A stretch of 64,000 nt of DNA, taken from NCBI GenBank assembly GCA_013314735.1, contig JABUFD010000003.1, forward strand, positions 372,001-436,000. The letters run 5' to 3'. Origin of the DNA: Anaerolineae bacterium (lineage in GTDB: Bacteria > Chloroflexota > Anaerolineae > Anaerolineales > Anaerolineaceae). Position 1 is the stretch's first letter, and each line of letters starts with the position of its first letter. This document shows positions 1-7,894 of the stretch, piece by piece. Below the pieces are notes generated by a model. That model saw nothing but the letters and a program-made list of their open reading frames with translations. It was not told the DNA's origin and made no database searches. The translations under genes and the position numbers were made by a program.

Positions 1-1347
1 CACCAGGTGGATCGGCGTGCCTTCAAACGGGAATTCCTTGCGGATCTGGTTTTCCAAAAAGCGCATATACCCGAAATGCCCCAGCTTGGGGTCATTGACA
101 TGCAGCAGGAAGGTGGGCGGATCGTCTTTGACCTGGTTGACATAGTAAATGTTCAACGGCCGCCCGGTACCGGAACGCGGCGCATGCAGGTCCATTGCCT
201 GGCGCACAATCCGGTTCAGCTGCCCGGTGGGAATCCAGTTATGGCGTTCTTCCTCCACCTTCAACGCCAGCGGCAGCACCTGGTCCACCCGCTGGCCGGT
301 TTTGGCAGAGATGAACAGGAGCGGTACATACGGCAGGAAGTTCAATTCCTGGCGAATTCGTTCAGTGTATTCCAGCATGGTGTAGGTGTCTTTTTCAACC
401 GCATCCCACTTGTTGACCACCACCACGACGCTTTTCCATTCATCCAGGATAAAGCCGGCAATGTGGGCATCCTGTTCGGTAATTCCCGTGGTGGCATCGA
501 TCAGCAGCAACGCCACATCAGCACGCTCGATGGCACGCATTGAGCGGATCACGCTATATTTTTCCACCCCGCGCTCGATCTTGCCGCGCTTGCGGATACC
601 GGCGGTGTCAATCAGGGTCAGTTTCACCCCTTCATATTCCATCGGGGTGTCCACGGCGTCGCGCGTGGTGCCGGCAATCGGGCTGACAATGGCACGATTT
701 TGCCCGGTGAGCTGGTTTAACAGGCTGGATTTGCCCACATTCGGCTTGCCAACAATCGCGATCTTGACCGAATCATCTTCAGGTTCCTCCACCGCGGGTG
801 GAAATGCCTCGACAATCGCATCCAATAGATCACCGGTACCGCGGCCTTGCAGACCCGAGATCGGGTAGGGATCGCCAAGGCCCATTTCGTAAAACTGCCA
901 GGCATCGGCCATTTTTTCCATGTTATCCGCTTTGTTCACCACCAGCAGGATCGGGGGAAATTGTTTGCCGTCCACCTTTTTCTGGCTGGTACGCAGCAAG
1001 GTTGCCACTTCCATATCAGCCGGGGTAACGCCGGCATTCACATCCACCAGGAAACATACCACATCTGCTTCGGCGATGGCAATTTCCACTTGCGAGCGAA
1101 TGTCATCAATGAAATCGGCGGAACCCACCGAAAGCACCGACTTGCTGCTGTGGGCAGTGGGGTCCAACCCGCCGGTATCAACAATGTAAAATTCCTTGCC
1201 GTTCCACAACGCCTCGGTATACAGGCGGTCACGGGTGGTGCCCGGAACATCATCCACAATTGCCATCTGCTCGCCCGAAAGACGGTTGAACAGGGTACTT
1301 TTGCCAACATTTGGTCTGCCGACCAATGCCACTACTGGTTTTGCCAT
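1..1347 (-). CDS. der: GTPase Der (EngA), ribosome assembly; 3' end cut by window edge
   Basis: Double-GTPase involved in assembly of the 50S ribosomal subunit. The frame is open from an ATG at 1347 to base 1 with no stop, giving 449 codons, so only the last C-terminal residues are missing. Two complete G domains are visible. The first has a GRPNVGKS P-loop near the N-terminus, DTGG and NKAD. The second has GKPNVGKS, DTAG and NKWD. A KH-like C-terminal domain follows, with a fragment reading APRSGTGRP. This tandem G-domain layout is diagnostic of Der. The gene lies 46 nt downstream of cdaR and is probably the last or a late gene of the coaE-cdaA-cdaR-der transcript. No separate promoter was evident in the 46 nt gap. 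Confidence 0.95.
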   Translation of the reverse strand, partial: MAKPVVALVGRPNVGKSTLFNRLSGEQMAIVDDVPGTTRDRLYTEALWNGKEFYIVDTGGLDPTAHSSKSVLSVGSADFIDDIRSQVEIAIAEADVVCFLVDVNAGVTPADMEVATLLRTSQKKVDGKQFPPILLVVNKADNMEKMADAWQFYEMGLGDPYPISGLQGRGTGDLLDAIVEAFPPAVEEPEDDSVKIAIVGKPNVGKSSLLNQLTGQNRAIVSPIAGTTRDAVDTPMEYEGVKLTLIDTAGIRKRGKIERGVEKYSVIRSMRAIERADVALLLIDATTGITEQDAHIAGFILDEWKSVVVVVNKWDAVEKDTYTMLEYTERIRQELNFLPYVPLLFISAKTGQRVDQVLPLALKVEEERHNWIPTGQLNRIVRQAMDLHAPRSGTGRPLNIYYVNQVKDDPPTFLLHVNDPKLGHFGYMRFLENQIRKEFPFEGTPIHLV

Positions 1348-1393
1348 GCCTTCAATCCTTTTATCATTCCCGCATTCTTCATCCCACCCGGGA

Positions 1394-2722
1394 TCACGGT
1401 TTTTTGGTGGGTGTTCTGGTCGGTGTGAGCGTGGCAGTGCGGCGCGGGGTGGCCGTCAGGGTGGGGAACAGATCGTCCGGTGTGATGGTGTGGGTTGGGT
1501 TGATCTCCAGTTCCACTTCCACCGATTCCGGCAGGACCGACTGCACCAGCAATCCCTGCACCAGGATTTCCACCTGCGGCACGCGCTGGTATACCCCTTC
1601 GGGGACATCGGTCATATCGATGAACACACGCACATCAGTGGCGCGCAGTTTGTCCAGCACCGGCAGCGGACCGGAGAGGATCACATCCACCACTTCGGGT
1701 GAAACCGTCGCCACCAGCCCCTCATCCACGCCTACCAATTCTACCCGCATATTGCTTAAAGTCAAGCTGCTCTCAATTGCCGCGATTCCCACCTGCACCT
1801 GCACCTGGTTTTCGCCCACCACCGACACGCCCGAAGGCAACGCCAGCGGCAGCAGCACATCGACATCATCCACCGCGCCGGTGATATCCAGCGGCTCGGT
1901 CTCCACGTAACCCGGCAGGTCCAGTACCAGGTCGGGGTTGACAGAAAATACCGTCACCACTGCCGGATAGGAGGAGACATTGGTCACGCGGTAGCCGCCA
2001 GCCACCGTCCCTTTAACCACGACCTTGACCACCAGGTTGCGATAGCCGTATTTCTGCGTGATGGGTTGTGTCACCGTGATATCCGAAGGCGACAGGGTCA
2101 ACCCGGTTACTTCCCGCCCGGCTTCATCGTAAGCGCTGAGGGGAAGGGTGGTGACAAAAGACTGCGAAGCATCCGTGATATCCAGCGAAGCACGCACAAC
2201 AACCACCTGTTCCACCAGCTGCGAAGCACCCTGAATGGATATAGATTCTGTACTGAGTGTTGGCGCTTCCGATTCAAAGCCCACTGCCGGCAGGCCGGTA
2301 ACTTCAAAGGTGACCGGCAATTCACGCTCCAGGAATGTATCCAGTTCAACAGCCAGGTTACGCGGTGATACACTGATCACCCGCACCGGGTTGGTATTCA
2401 CATCCACCTCAATCGGGACAGTATGTTTTCCAACACCGAGTCCACTTAAATCAGCGGTCATGGAGATTAAACCAGGGTCACGCGTCAGTTGTGCCCAAAC
2501 CGAGGTCGGCGCGCTGAGTGTGATGGACGCATTGACAGCACTCTGACTTACCATGATCAGTCCCGGATCCAGGCCAATCACATCCACCGGCAGGTTGGAA
2601 GGATACAGCCGTTCCTCGTTTGGATCTGCCGCGGTGATCGCGGAAGCCCATACAATGAGAGCCAGGAATGCGGAAAGCAGCAGCGTCGGCACAAAGCGTA
2701 AAATCCGTTTAATGAGGCGCAT
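1394..2722 (-). CDS. cdaR: YbbR-domain protein, likely CdaR regulator of diadenylate cyclase
   Basis: 442-residue membrane-anchored protein. One N-terminal transmembrane segment (about residues 9-30) is followed by a long beta-rich extracytoplasmic region with repeated YbbR-type modules (segments resembling TPVPV-DV-G...V.V.P). A low-complexity Thr/Pro/Arg tail ends the protein. The ATG overlaps the cdaA stop by one base (TAATG), so translation is probably coupled. In Firmicutes CdaR binds and modulates the c-di-AMP cyclase CdaA. The same role is inferred here from adjacency and domain type. The Thr/Pro-rich C-terminal tail is also seen in the linkers of the window's kinases and looks like a lineage habit. 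Confidence 0.85.
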   Translation of the reverse strand: MRLIKRILRFVPTLLLSAFLALIVWASAITAADPNEERLYPSNLPVDVIGLDPGLIMVSQSAVNASITLSAPTSVWAQLTRDPGLISMTADLSGLGVGKHTVPIEVDVNTNPVRVISVSPRNLAVELDTFLERELPVTFEVTGLPAVGFESEAPTLSTESISIQGASQLVEQVVVVRASLDITDASQSFVTTLPLSAYDEAGREVTGLTLSPSDITVTQPITQKYGYRNLVVKVVVKGTVAGGYRVTNVSSYPAVVTVFSVNPDLVLDLPGYVETEPLDITGAVDDVDVLLPLALPSGVSVVGENQVQVQVGIAAIESSLTLSNMRVELVGVDEGLVATVSPEVVDVILSGPLPVLDKLRATDVRVFIDMTDVPEGVYQRVPQVEILVQGLLVQSVLPESVEVELEINPTHTITPDDLFPTLTATPRRTATLTPTRTPTKKP

Positions 2723-3630
2723 TATGGGCGCTCCTGTATTTCGTCTTCTTCAGGTTCGTTAACATCGCGGAAAAGATTCTGAAGAAATTCATTGAAGGTA
2801 TGCGGCGCCAGTTCCGGGTGGTAGTAGATGCGCAGTTCGTCAATTAATGCCTCATCCGAAATGCCGTGGTTGAGTTTTCCGTTCTGGGCAATCGAAATCG
2901 CCCCGGTTTCTTCCGAAACCACCACCACCAGGGCATCACTGGCTTCTGAAATACCCAACGAAGCGCGATGCCGCAGCCCCATCTGGCGTTCCGGGGAAGC
3001 ATTCAATACACCACTGGACGAAAGCGGCAGAACGCAAGCTCCCGCGAGGATACGCTCGCGGTCAATGATCACAGCCCCGTCGTGCAGTGGCGTATTGGGG
3101 TAAAAGATCTGCAATAGCAATTCTGCCGTCACCACGGCATTCATGCGCACCCCTGTGCTGACATACTGCGAAAGTGAATCATCGCGCTGGAATACCATTA
3201 ATGCGCCGTGCTTGCGCTCGGAAAGACGCGCGCACGCTGTCACCACCGACTCAATCGCCATGATGTAGCGTTCTTCCTCCACCTTGGAGCGGCGGCGCAG
3301 CAGGGAACGTCCCCCCGCGCGCCCGATCCGTTCCAGCCCGCGCCGGATTTCCGGTGCGAACACCACCGGAATGGCCAGCAGCAGGACCGGCATGGTGGTG
3401 TTCACCAGCCAGGAGAACGCCGGCAGATTGACCACCTGGGTCAACACCAGCAGGGCAATGATCAGGAAGATCATCCCGCGCAACAATGACATGGCCTGGG
3501 TATTGCGCACCACCACCAGCAACAGGAAGAAAATCAACGTCACCAGGATGATGTCGAGTAAACTCTCCCAGGTGAGGCGCTGAAAGATGAAAATGATTTC
3601 TTGGAGAAAATCCCACACAGCCGTATTCAT
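2722..3630 (-). CDS. cdaA: Diadenylate cyclase CdaA (c-di-AMP synthase)
   Basis: 302-residue membrane diadenylate cyclase making c-di-AMP from two ATP. Three hydrophobic helices occupy roughly residues 25-42, 48-66 and 72-92. The DAC (DisA_N) domain follows, with the catalytic DGA motif at 184-186 (in LHDGAVI) and RHR at 220-222 (in GLRHRASLG). Both signature motifs are intact, so activity is expected. The gene starts 8 nt after the coaE stop and overlaps cdaR by one base. The C-terminal acidic tail (about 285-302) is longer than the minimal family. The product is a second messenger that usually controls potassium and osmolyte transport and wall homeostasis; targets in this organism are unknown. 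Confidence 0.93.
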   Translation of the reverse strand: MNTAVWDFLQEIIFIFQRLTWESLLDIILVTLIFFLLLVVVRNTQAMSLLRGMIFLIIALLVLTQVVNLPAFSWLVNTTMPVLLLAIPVVFAPEIRRGLERIGRAGGRSLLRRRSKVEEERYIMAIESVVTACARLSERKHGALMVFQRDDSLSQYVSTGVRMNAVVTAELLLQIFYPNTPLHDGAVIIDRERILAGACVLPLSSSGVLNASPERQMGLRHRASLGISEASDALVVVVSEETGAISIAQNGKLNHGISDEALIDELRIYYHPELAPHTFNEFLQNLFRDVNEPEEDEIQERP

Positions 3631-3638
3631 TTTGAACC

Positions 3639-4799
3639 TTAAATGGGGCGCAGCACACGCTGCGTCCGCAGCACCTTCATATATAATACCTGGCCCGCGT
3701 CCAATCCTTCACGGGCAGCCTCCTGCCAGGCGCCGTTATCCAAATCGGCCAGGCTGCTGCGATGATAGCCCAGTTTTTCGAGAATGTTTTCCGAAATGCC
3801 GTGCTGTTCTGGCATGAAAATCATGCAGGCTTCCACCTGGAGCACTTTCGATTCTTCTTCCACCTGTTGCAGCAGGCGGGTCACGGCTTCGGCTGCGAAT
3901 ACACCCGGCAGGAGCAGAATATCGAAAACGCGGGTAATCAGGTTCTCCACCTGCCAGGTCATCAGGCCCAGCAGGTCACCGCTGCTCTGGTTGTACAACA
4001 GCATGTAAGCTTTTTCGCCGAACGATTCGATCACATCGGCGCGGTTGACGGCCTTGCCGGTACTTTGCATCTGGTGCATCAGCAGGGCAATTTCAGCCGC
4101 ATCACGCGGTGAACCGCGCCGCACATCAAATGCCGATTCAAGTCCTTCCTCCGCCGCGGTTGGCGTTACCGGCGTTTCCAGCGCTACTTCGGCGATATTG
4201 GCGGGAATTTTATTCCAGGCATCATACACCTGTTTCCAGATTTTCTCAAACGAAGCATCGTTGATGACCACCAGGTCCGCCTTGCTGATTTTGTCCTTTT
4301 GCGAACTTTGCATGCGGATGCGCGATAACGCTTCTGCCTGTGTCATGCCGCGCTTTTCCACCAGGCGCGCCACCTGGGCACTGTCGGGAGTGTACGTAAC
4401 CCATACCGCGTTGCATTTCGCTGCCAGGCCACTTTCCAACAACTTGATCGCCTCGACCACCACAATCTGGTGTGGGGTGCGGCGGATCAACAGGTCAACG
4501 GCACGGCTGACCAGGGGATGGATGATACCTTCCAGCGCCTGCAGCGCCGCCGGATTATCAAACACAATCTTTGCCAGGCGGCTGCGTTCGATCTGGCCTT
4601 CACTGTTGAGAATCCAGCGGCCAAACAAATCCACCACCGGTTGGTAACCCGGCGCTCCTTTGGCGATGGCACGGTGGCCGAGGGCGTCCGCGTCAATGCC
4701 GTAGGCACCCAGGTGCCCCAACATACGGCGCACCACACTTTTACCGGTGCCGATATTGCCTGTAAGGCCAATGATGTACTTGTTCTTTGTTCCGCTCAT
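3639..4799 (-). CDS. coaE: Dephospho-CoA kinase fused to a GNAT-like C-terminal domain
   Basis: Residues 1-205 form a dephospho-CoA kinase, which catalyses the last step of CoA synthesis. The P-loop GNIGTGKS is at 14-21, followed by a DADALGHRA substrate segment and a LIRR/HPLV region typical of CoaE. The protein is 386 residues, nearly twice the usual ~200. After a short linker (about 205-215) the rest resembles a degenerate GNAT acetyltransferase: RRGSPRDAAEIALLM at the start, a GLMTW strand, and ENILEKLGY then YMKVL near the end. No clear acetyl-CoA pyrophosphate loop (Q/RxxGxG/A) was seen, so this part may not be catalytic. First gene of the c-di-AMP operon. The start lacks a strong Shine-Dalgarno (AAAGGA lies 11 nt upstream). 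Confidence 0.85.
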   Translation of the reverse strand: MSGTKNKYIIGLTGNIGTGKSVVRRMLGHLGAYGIDADALGHRAIAKGAPGYQPVVDLFGRWILNSEGQIERSRLAKIVFDNPAALQALEGIIHPLVSRAVDLLIRRTPHQIVVVEAIKLLESGLAAKCNAVWVTYTPDSAQVARLVEKRGMTQAEALSRIRMQSSQKDKISKADLVVINDASFEKIWKQVYDAWNKIPANIAEVALETPVTPTAAEEGLESAFDVRRGSPRDAAEIALLMHQMQSTGKAVNRADVIESFGEKAYMLLYNQSSGDLLGLMTWQVENLITRVFDILLLPGVFAAEAVTRLLQQVEEESKVLQVEACMIFMPEQHGISENILEKLGYHRSSLADLDNGAWQEAAREGLDAGQVLYMKVLRTQRVLRPI

Positions 4800-4875
4800 A
4801 AAGCCAGGGATCCTTTGTTTCGGAAGGCTGTGTTTCCATCCTTTGAATTATGGAAGGCCGCAGCGCAGGAGATGC

Positions 4876-4897
4876 TTTTCCTTATTATAAAGGAAAA
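4876..4897 (-). promoter_or_regulatory. Palindrome over the -10 box of the coaE-cdaA operon
   Basis: Perfect 8 bp inverted repeat (ttttcctt / aaggaaaa) separated by six bases that read TATAAT on the minus strand (4889 down to 4884). The -10 therefore sits in the middle of a symmetrical site about 85 nt before the coaE start, which looks like a repressor operator. No good -35 hexamer was found at 16-18 nt. The regulator is unknown. Confidence 0.45.
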
Positions 4898-4986
4898 CAG
4901 GGCAAATCCGGCAGCATTCGCGCAATGAACACCAGCCGTCACCGCGGCACAGGCAAAGCGTCCAGTTGCTGCAAGATAGCACGGCT

Positions 4987-6225
4987 TCATTGGAATCCGC
5001 GTTCCCATGCCTGCCGGGTTTGTTCCACGCCATGCGCAATCAACTTGCGGGTCAGGGAACGGTCATAGTCGATGATGCGCCACATTGGGTACGAATTGCC
5101 CGGGTACACCGCGCGCGGGTCAGGCGCGGTGACCAGAAAGCGCATTTCGCGGTAACGGGCAATTTCTTCCTCCGTTCCGCGCAGTTTCAGCAATTCATCG
5201 CCCATTTCCTTCATCAGGTAGAACAACCGAAGCTGTTCGCGGAAAGATGACAGCAGCATCCAATCCAGTGCAAAGTTGACCGTATCCATGAAGTTCATCG
5301 GCATTTCATCCAACCGTTCCTGCGTGCCGGCTTCCTTCCATGGGGAAAGCAGCACGCACACGGTTTGCAACGGGCGCATGCCGCCCGGATCCAGTGCGTT
5401 GGCAGCATCCAGGATCAACCCCAGCGGGGTGTTATTGACAATCGCCCCATCCCAATAGGCTTCTCCCTTGATCCGCGTCCAGGGATAGATGCCGGGAATG
5501 CTGGCGCTGGCCATGATATGGTCAAGACGAATACCGTGCTGGATCTCGTCCCGCGTGGAGAAAAATGTGTACCGCGGCAGGTCGAGGGCATCCATCGGAC
5601 GGTTGCTGAAAATTTCATGGCGGCCGCTGCGTACGTGGGTGGCATTGATCATCAACAACAAAGGGCTGTCCTGCGCCACCCACGCCTCCTCATCGGCCAG
5701 GTGCAGGGCGCGCCGCATCGTTTCCCGCAATGGGCCGGTATCCAGCAGGTTGGTACAGTTGCCGAACAACCGGTTGAGGAGCGAGACCAGCGGCATTTTA
5801 CGGATCTTGCCGGTTTCCTCATCCACGCGTTCATCCGGCAGCGCTTTCCAGCCGGGATGCGGCGGGGGAGAATTGGACGGTGCGGCCACGTTAAGGCGGT
5901 CCTGCAGCACATAGCGCATCACCGCGCGGGTGGCGATCCGCGCCGCAGCGCCCATTCGCGGCGGCAGCCCTTCCACATGGTTGACTTCATGCAGATTAGG
6001 CGCATTGTGGCCCTGCCCTTCACCCAGCCAGAACTGCGCCAATGCCTGCGGGGAATATCCGCCGGCGATCAATGCCCCGTTGACCGCCCCGATCGAGGTG
6101 CCGATCACAGCATCCGGGTGCCAATCCTGCTGATGCAGGTAATCATACGCCCCCACGTGAAAACCACCCCGCCCACCCCCACCGGAGAGGATCAATATAC
6201 GAATGGGTTCAAGGTCATCATGCAT
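4987..6225 (-). CDS. Patatin-like phospholipase
   Basis: 412-residue cytosolic-type serine lipase/acyl hydrolase of the patatin family, using a Ser-Asp dyad. The oxyanion loop GGGGRGGFH is at residues 15-23, the nucleophile Ser44 lies in GTSIG (42-46), and Asp259 lies in the DGA motif (259-261). All key elements are intact. Length is typical for bacterial patatin proteins, with no signal peptide or transmembrane helix. I chose the ATG at 6225 rather than an in-frame start 60 nt upstream because GGAGG precedes it and the protein then begins directly before the first patatin strand. It is transcribed away from the HAAS/PadR unit and separated from it by a strong hairpin, so it is probably monocistronic. 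The lipid substrate cannot be predicted. Confidence 0.85.
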   Translation of the reverse strand: MHDDLEPIRILILSGGGGRGGFHVGAYDYLHQQDWHPDAVIGTSIGAVNGALIAGGYSPQALAQFWLGEGQGHNAPNLHEVNHVEGLPPRMGAAARIATRAVMRYVLQDRLNVAAPSNSPPPHPGWKALPDERVDEETGKIRKMPLVSLLNRLFGNCTNLLDTGPLRETMRRALHLADEEAWVAQDSPLLLMINATHVRSGRHEIFSNRPMDALDLPRYTFFSTRDEIQHGIRLDHIMASASIPGIYPWTRIKGEAYWDGAIVNNTPLGLILDAANALDPGGMRPLQTVCVLLSPWKEAGTQERLDEMPMNFMDTVNFALDWMLLSSFREQLRLFYLMKEMGDELLKLRGTEEEIARYREMRFLVTAPDPRAVYPGNSYPMWRIIDYDRSLTRKLIAHGVEQTRQAWERGFQ

Positions 6226-6292
6226 TGCGCCTCCACAGATGGAATCTACAGTTTCCATTGTAGAGGCGAACAGCAGGAATGCCAAACCCTTT

Positions 6293-6338
6293 TAACCAGT
6301 GAAGCCAGGGAATTGGTGTTCCCTGGCTTCACTGGTTA
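6293..6338. terminator. 20 bp perfect hairpin, possible terminator
   Basis: Arms 6293-6312 and 6319-6338 are exact reverse complements with a 6-base loop. On the plus strand a T-run (gtttttt) follows; on the minus strand the hairpin is preceded by A6 and followed only by AAAAGGG. It lies just past the stop of the HAAS gene and before the patatin gene, both on the minus strand, so it probably insulates them, although the T-run is on the opposite side from the expected direction. Confidence 0.5.
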
Positions 6339-6356
6339 TCGTTTTTTCCATTCCAC

Positions 6357-7409
6357 TCAGCGGATCGTTTCCGCTGTTTTGCGCACCGCCTGTACCACTT
6401 TTTTGATCAGGTCAATTCCCAGCACCACCAGCAGGAACACCAGGAACCAGCGCAGGAAATCAAACTGGAACAATACACTTAATCCTTCCACGCCTTCGGT
6501 AGAGACACCGTGCTCCATCGCCAGGGCTTCGTCAAAGAACAACAGCCTGCCCGCGTTCAGCATCAATCCCACAATCGTCAGTTCCAGCGCCTTGATTCCG
6601 ACCTCGAACCAGCGGCTGAGCAAACTGCGCCGATGCTGGTAGAGTTGAATGGCGTTGAGTACCAATTCCAGCCCGACTTTGACCGCCATCATTGGAATGA
6701 AGGCTTTGAAGGCGTCCGTGAAGATCGGGATCACATGCCAGGCATTGTCACTGAACCACCAGATGCCCACCAGCTGGTCAAACAGGAACAACAGGATCAC
6801 AAGGAGGATGCTGTTGACCACGATCCCGACGATCGGCTCCCAGATCTGGATGCGGTCGGAGGAATCGACCGGTTCCGGTAACTCACTGACCTTCCAGTCG
6901 TCTTTTTCATCGTCGATGAAGCCCACCTTGATTGCGCCCACCACACCGGGGAAGAAGCGGGTGATCACGATCATCACAATCGCAAAACCACCAATGATAT
7001 TCATCGCCACCCCGGCCATTGAGCTCATCAATCCAAAGAAACTGCCAAAGGGATTCGCACCGCCGCTGACCACGAACGAGATCAACCCGGCTAAAAACAC
7101 CGCAGCCACTACAATCGGCACCAACACGGTTACCACCAGGCGGAACAATTCGTTGAATTCCGGTGCGATCAATGCATTGGAGGTGTGGTACGAAGCCGCC
7201 ACGCTGCGCGGCGAACCGAACTTGCGCAGCTCCGCTTCCAGCTGGCTTTCTGTCAGCACTTCTTCCGGGCTGTAGGTATCTTCCAGCTTGTCCAGCAGGT
7301 TGGCCTGGATTTCAGCGATCATATCTTTGCGCCCCTGCAACGGCAGCCGGCGTTCCACCGCCAACAGGTAGCGGTTCAATAAAATCTGGCTTTTTTCTGA
7401 GAGTTTCAT
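6357..7409 (-). CDS. HAAS-domain polytopic membrane protein, PadR partner
   Basis: 350-residue integral membrane protein. The first ~80 residues form the soluble helical HAAS-type domain (LNRYLLAVERRLP, then LRKFGSPRSVAASYH), which is typically encoded beside PadR regulators. It is followed by about six transmembrane segments near residues 88-112, 128-150, 190-215, 235-258, 272-290 and 318-340. The start ATG overlaps the padR stop by 4 nt (ATGA), so the two are co-expressed. HAAS-domain proteins are thought to be signalling or transport partners of their PadR regulator. The exact function here is unknown. Confidence 0.75.
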   Translation of the reverse strand: MKLSEKSQILLNRYLLAVERRLPLQGRKDMIAEIQANLLDKLEDTYSPEEVLTESQLEAELRKFGSPRSVAASYHTSNALIAPEFNELFRLVVTVLVPIVVAAVFLAGLISFVVSGGANPFGSFFGLMSSMAGVAMNIIGGFAIVMIVITRFFPGVVGAIKVGFIDDEKDDWKVSELPEPVDSSDRIQIWEPIVGIVVNSILLVILLFLFDQLVGIWWFSDNAWHVIPIFTDAFKAFIPMMAVKVGLELVLNAIQLYQHRRSLLSRWFEVGIKALELTIVGLMLNAGRLLFFDEALAMEHGVSTEGVEGLSVLFQFDFLRWFLVFLLVVLGIDLIKKVVQAVRKTAETIR

Positions 7410-7747
7410 TTCGTTATTTCCTCGATTACTTTAAACTGTTCTTTCCATTCTTTTCGAAGCGCTTCCAATACCGCTTCTCCCAATTCATTGAGCTGATAGT
7501 ATCGCCTGGGACGTGGCTCGTCAACTTTCCAATCACTGTTGAGGTACCCCTGGGTTTCCAACCGCCGCATCAGCGGATAGAGGGTATCCTGTGTAATGTC
7601 ATATCCTTTCTCTTCCAATTTCTTCAACAGTGAGTAGCCGTATTCTTCCGTTTCAAGCTGACTCATCACGACCAGAACAATCAACCCACGGCGCATTTCC
7701 GCGCTTAACTTGTCAACATGTTCTTGAATTACTTCTGGCTCGATCAT
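7406..7747 (-). CDS. PadR-family transcriptional regulator
   Basis: 113-residue winged-helix regulator. The N-terminal wHTH of PadR type is clear (LIVLVVMSQLE, YGYSLLKKLEEKGYDIT, TLYPLMRRLETQGYL), with the Arg-rich wing PRPRRYYQLNELG and a short C-terminal dimerisation helix. I chose the ATG at 7747 because an upstream in-frame ATG lies inside the promoter. There is no Shine-Dalgarno, and the -10 box ends 6 nt before this ATG, so the mRNA is probably leaderless. The palindrome between -35 and -10 suggests autorepression. It is translationally coupled to the HAAS membrane gene. The inducing ligand is unknown. Confidence 0.9.
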   Translation of the reverse strand: MIEPEVIQEHVDKLSAEMRRGLIVLVVMSQLETEEYGYSLLKKLEEKGYDITQDTLYPLMRRLETQGYLNSDWKVDEPRPRRYYQLNELGEAVLEALRKEWKEQFKVIEEITK

Positions 7748-7753
7748 GTCTCT

Positions 7754-7783
7754 ATAATACTGTATATTATACAGTATTGTCAA
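7754..7783 (-). promoter_or_regulatory. padR promoter with embedded operator, leaderless start
   Basis: On the minus strand TTGACA (7783-7778) and TATTAT (7759-7754) are spaced by 18 nt, and 6 further bases lead to the padR ATG. A 9 bp inverted repeat (aatactgta at 7756-7764, tacagtatt at 7770-7778) fills the spacer and touches both hexamers. A repressor bound there would block polymerase, the classic layout for PadR autoregulation. Confidence 0.7.
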
Positions 7784-7882
7784 CAGGCAATATAGTTTTT
7801 TCGCAATATTTTAAGATTTCCGATTCTGTCCATAGACATTACTGTAATGTCACTTCGGACCGTAATTCTAGCCATTCTCAGG

Positions 7883-7888
7883 TAGAAT
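7883..7888 (+). promoter_or_regulatory. -10 box TAGAAT, leaderless start for the DUF2085 gene
   Basis: TAGAAT ends 6 nt before the ATG at 7895, and there is no Shine-Dalgarno in between. No convincing -35 hexamer was found. Confidence 0.5.
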
Positions 7889-7894
7889 ACAACC

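Noticed and set aside
7-543. Plus-strand frames over the first kilobase
   Set aside because: They are antisense to der, whose two G domains are plainly encoded on the minus strand.
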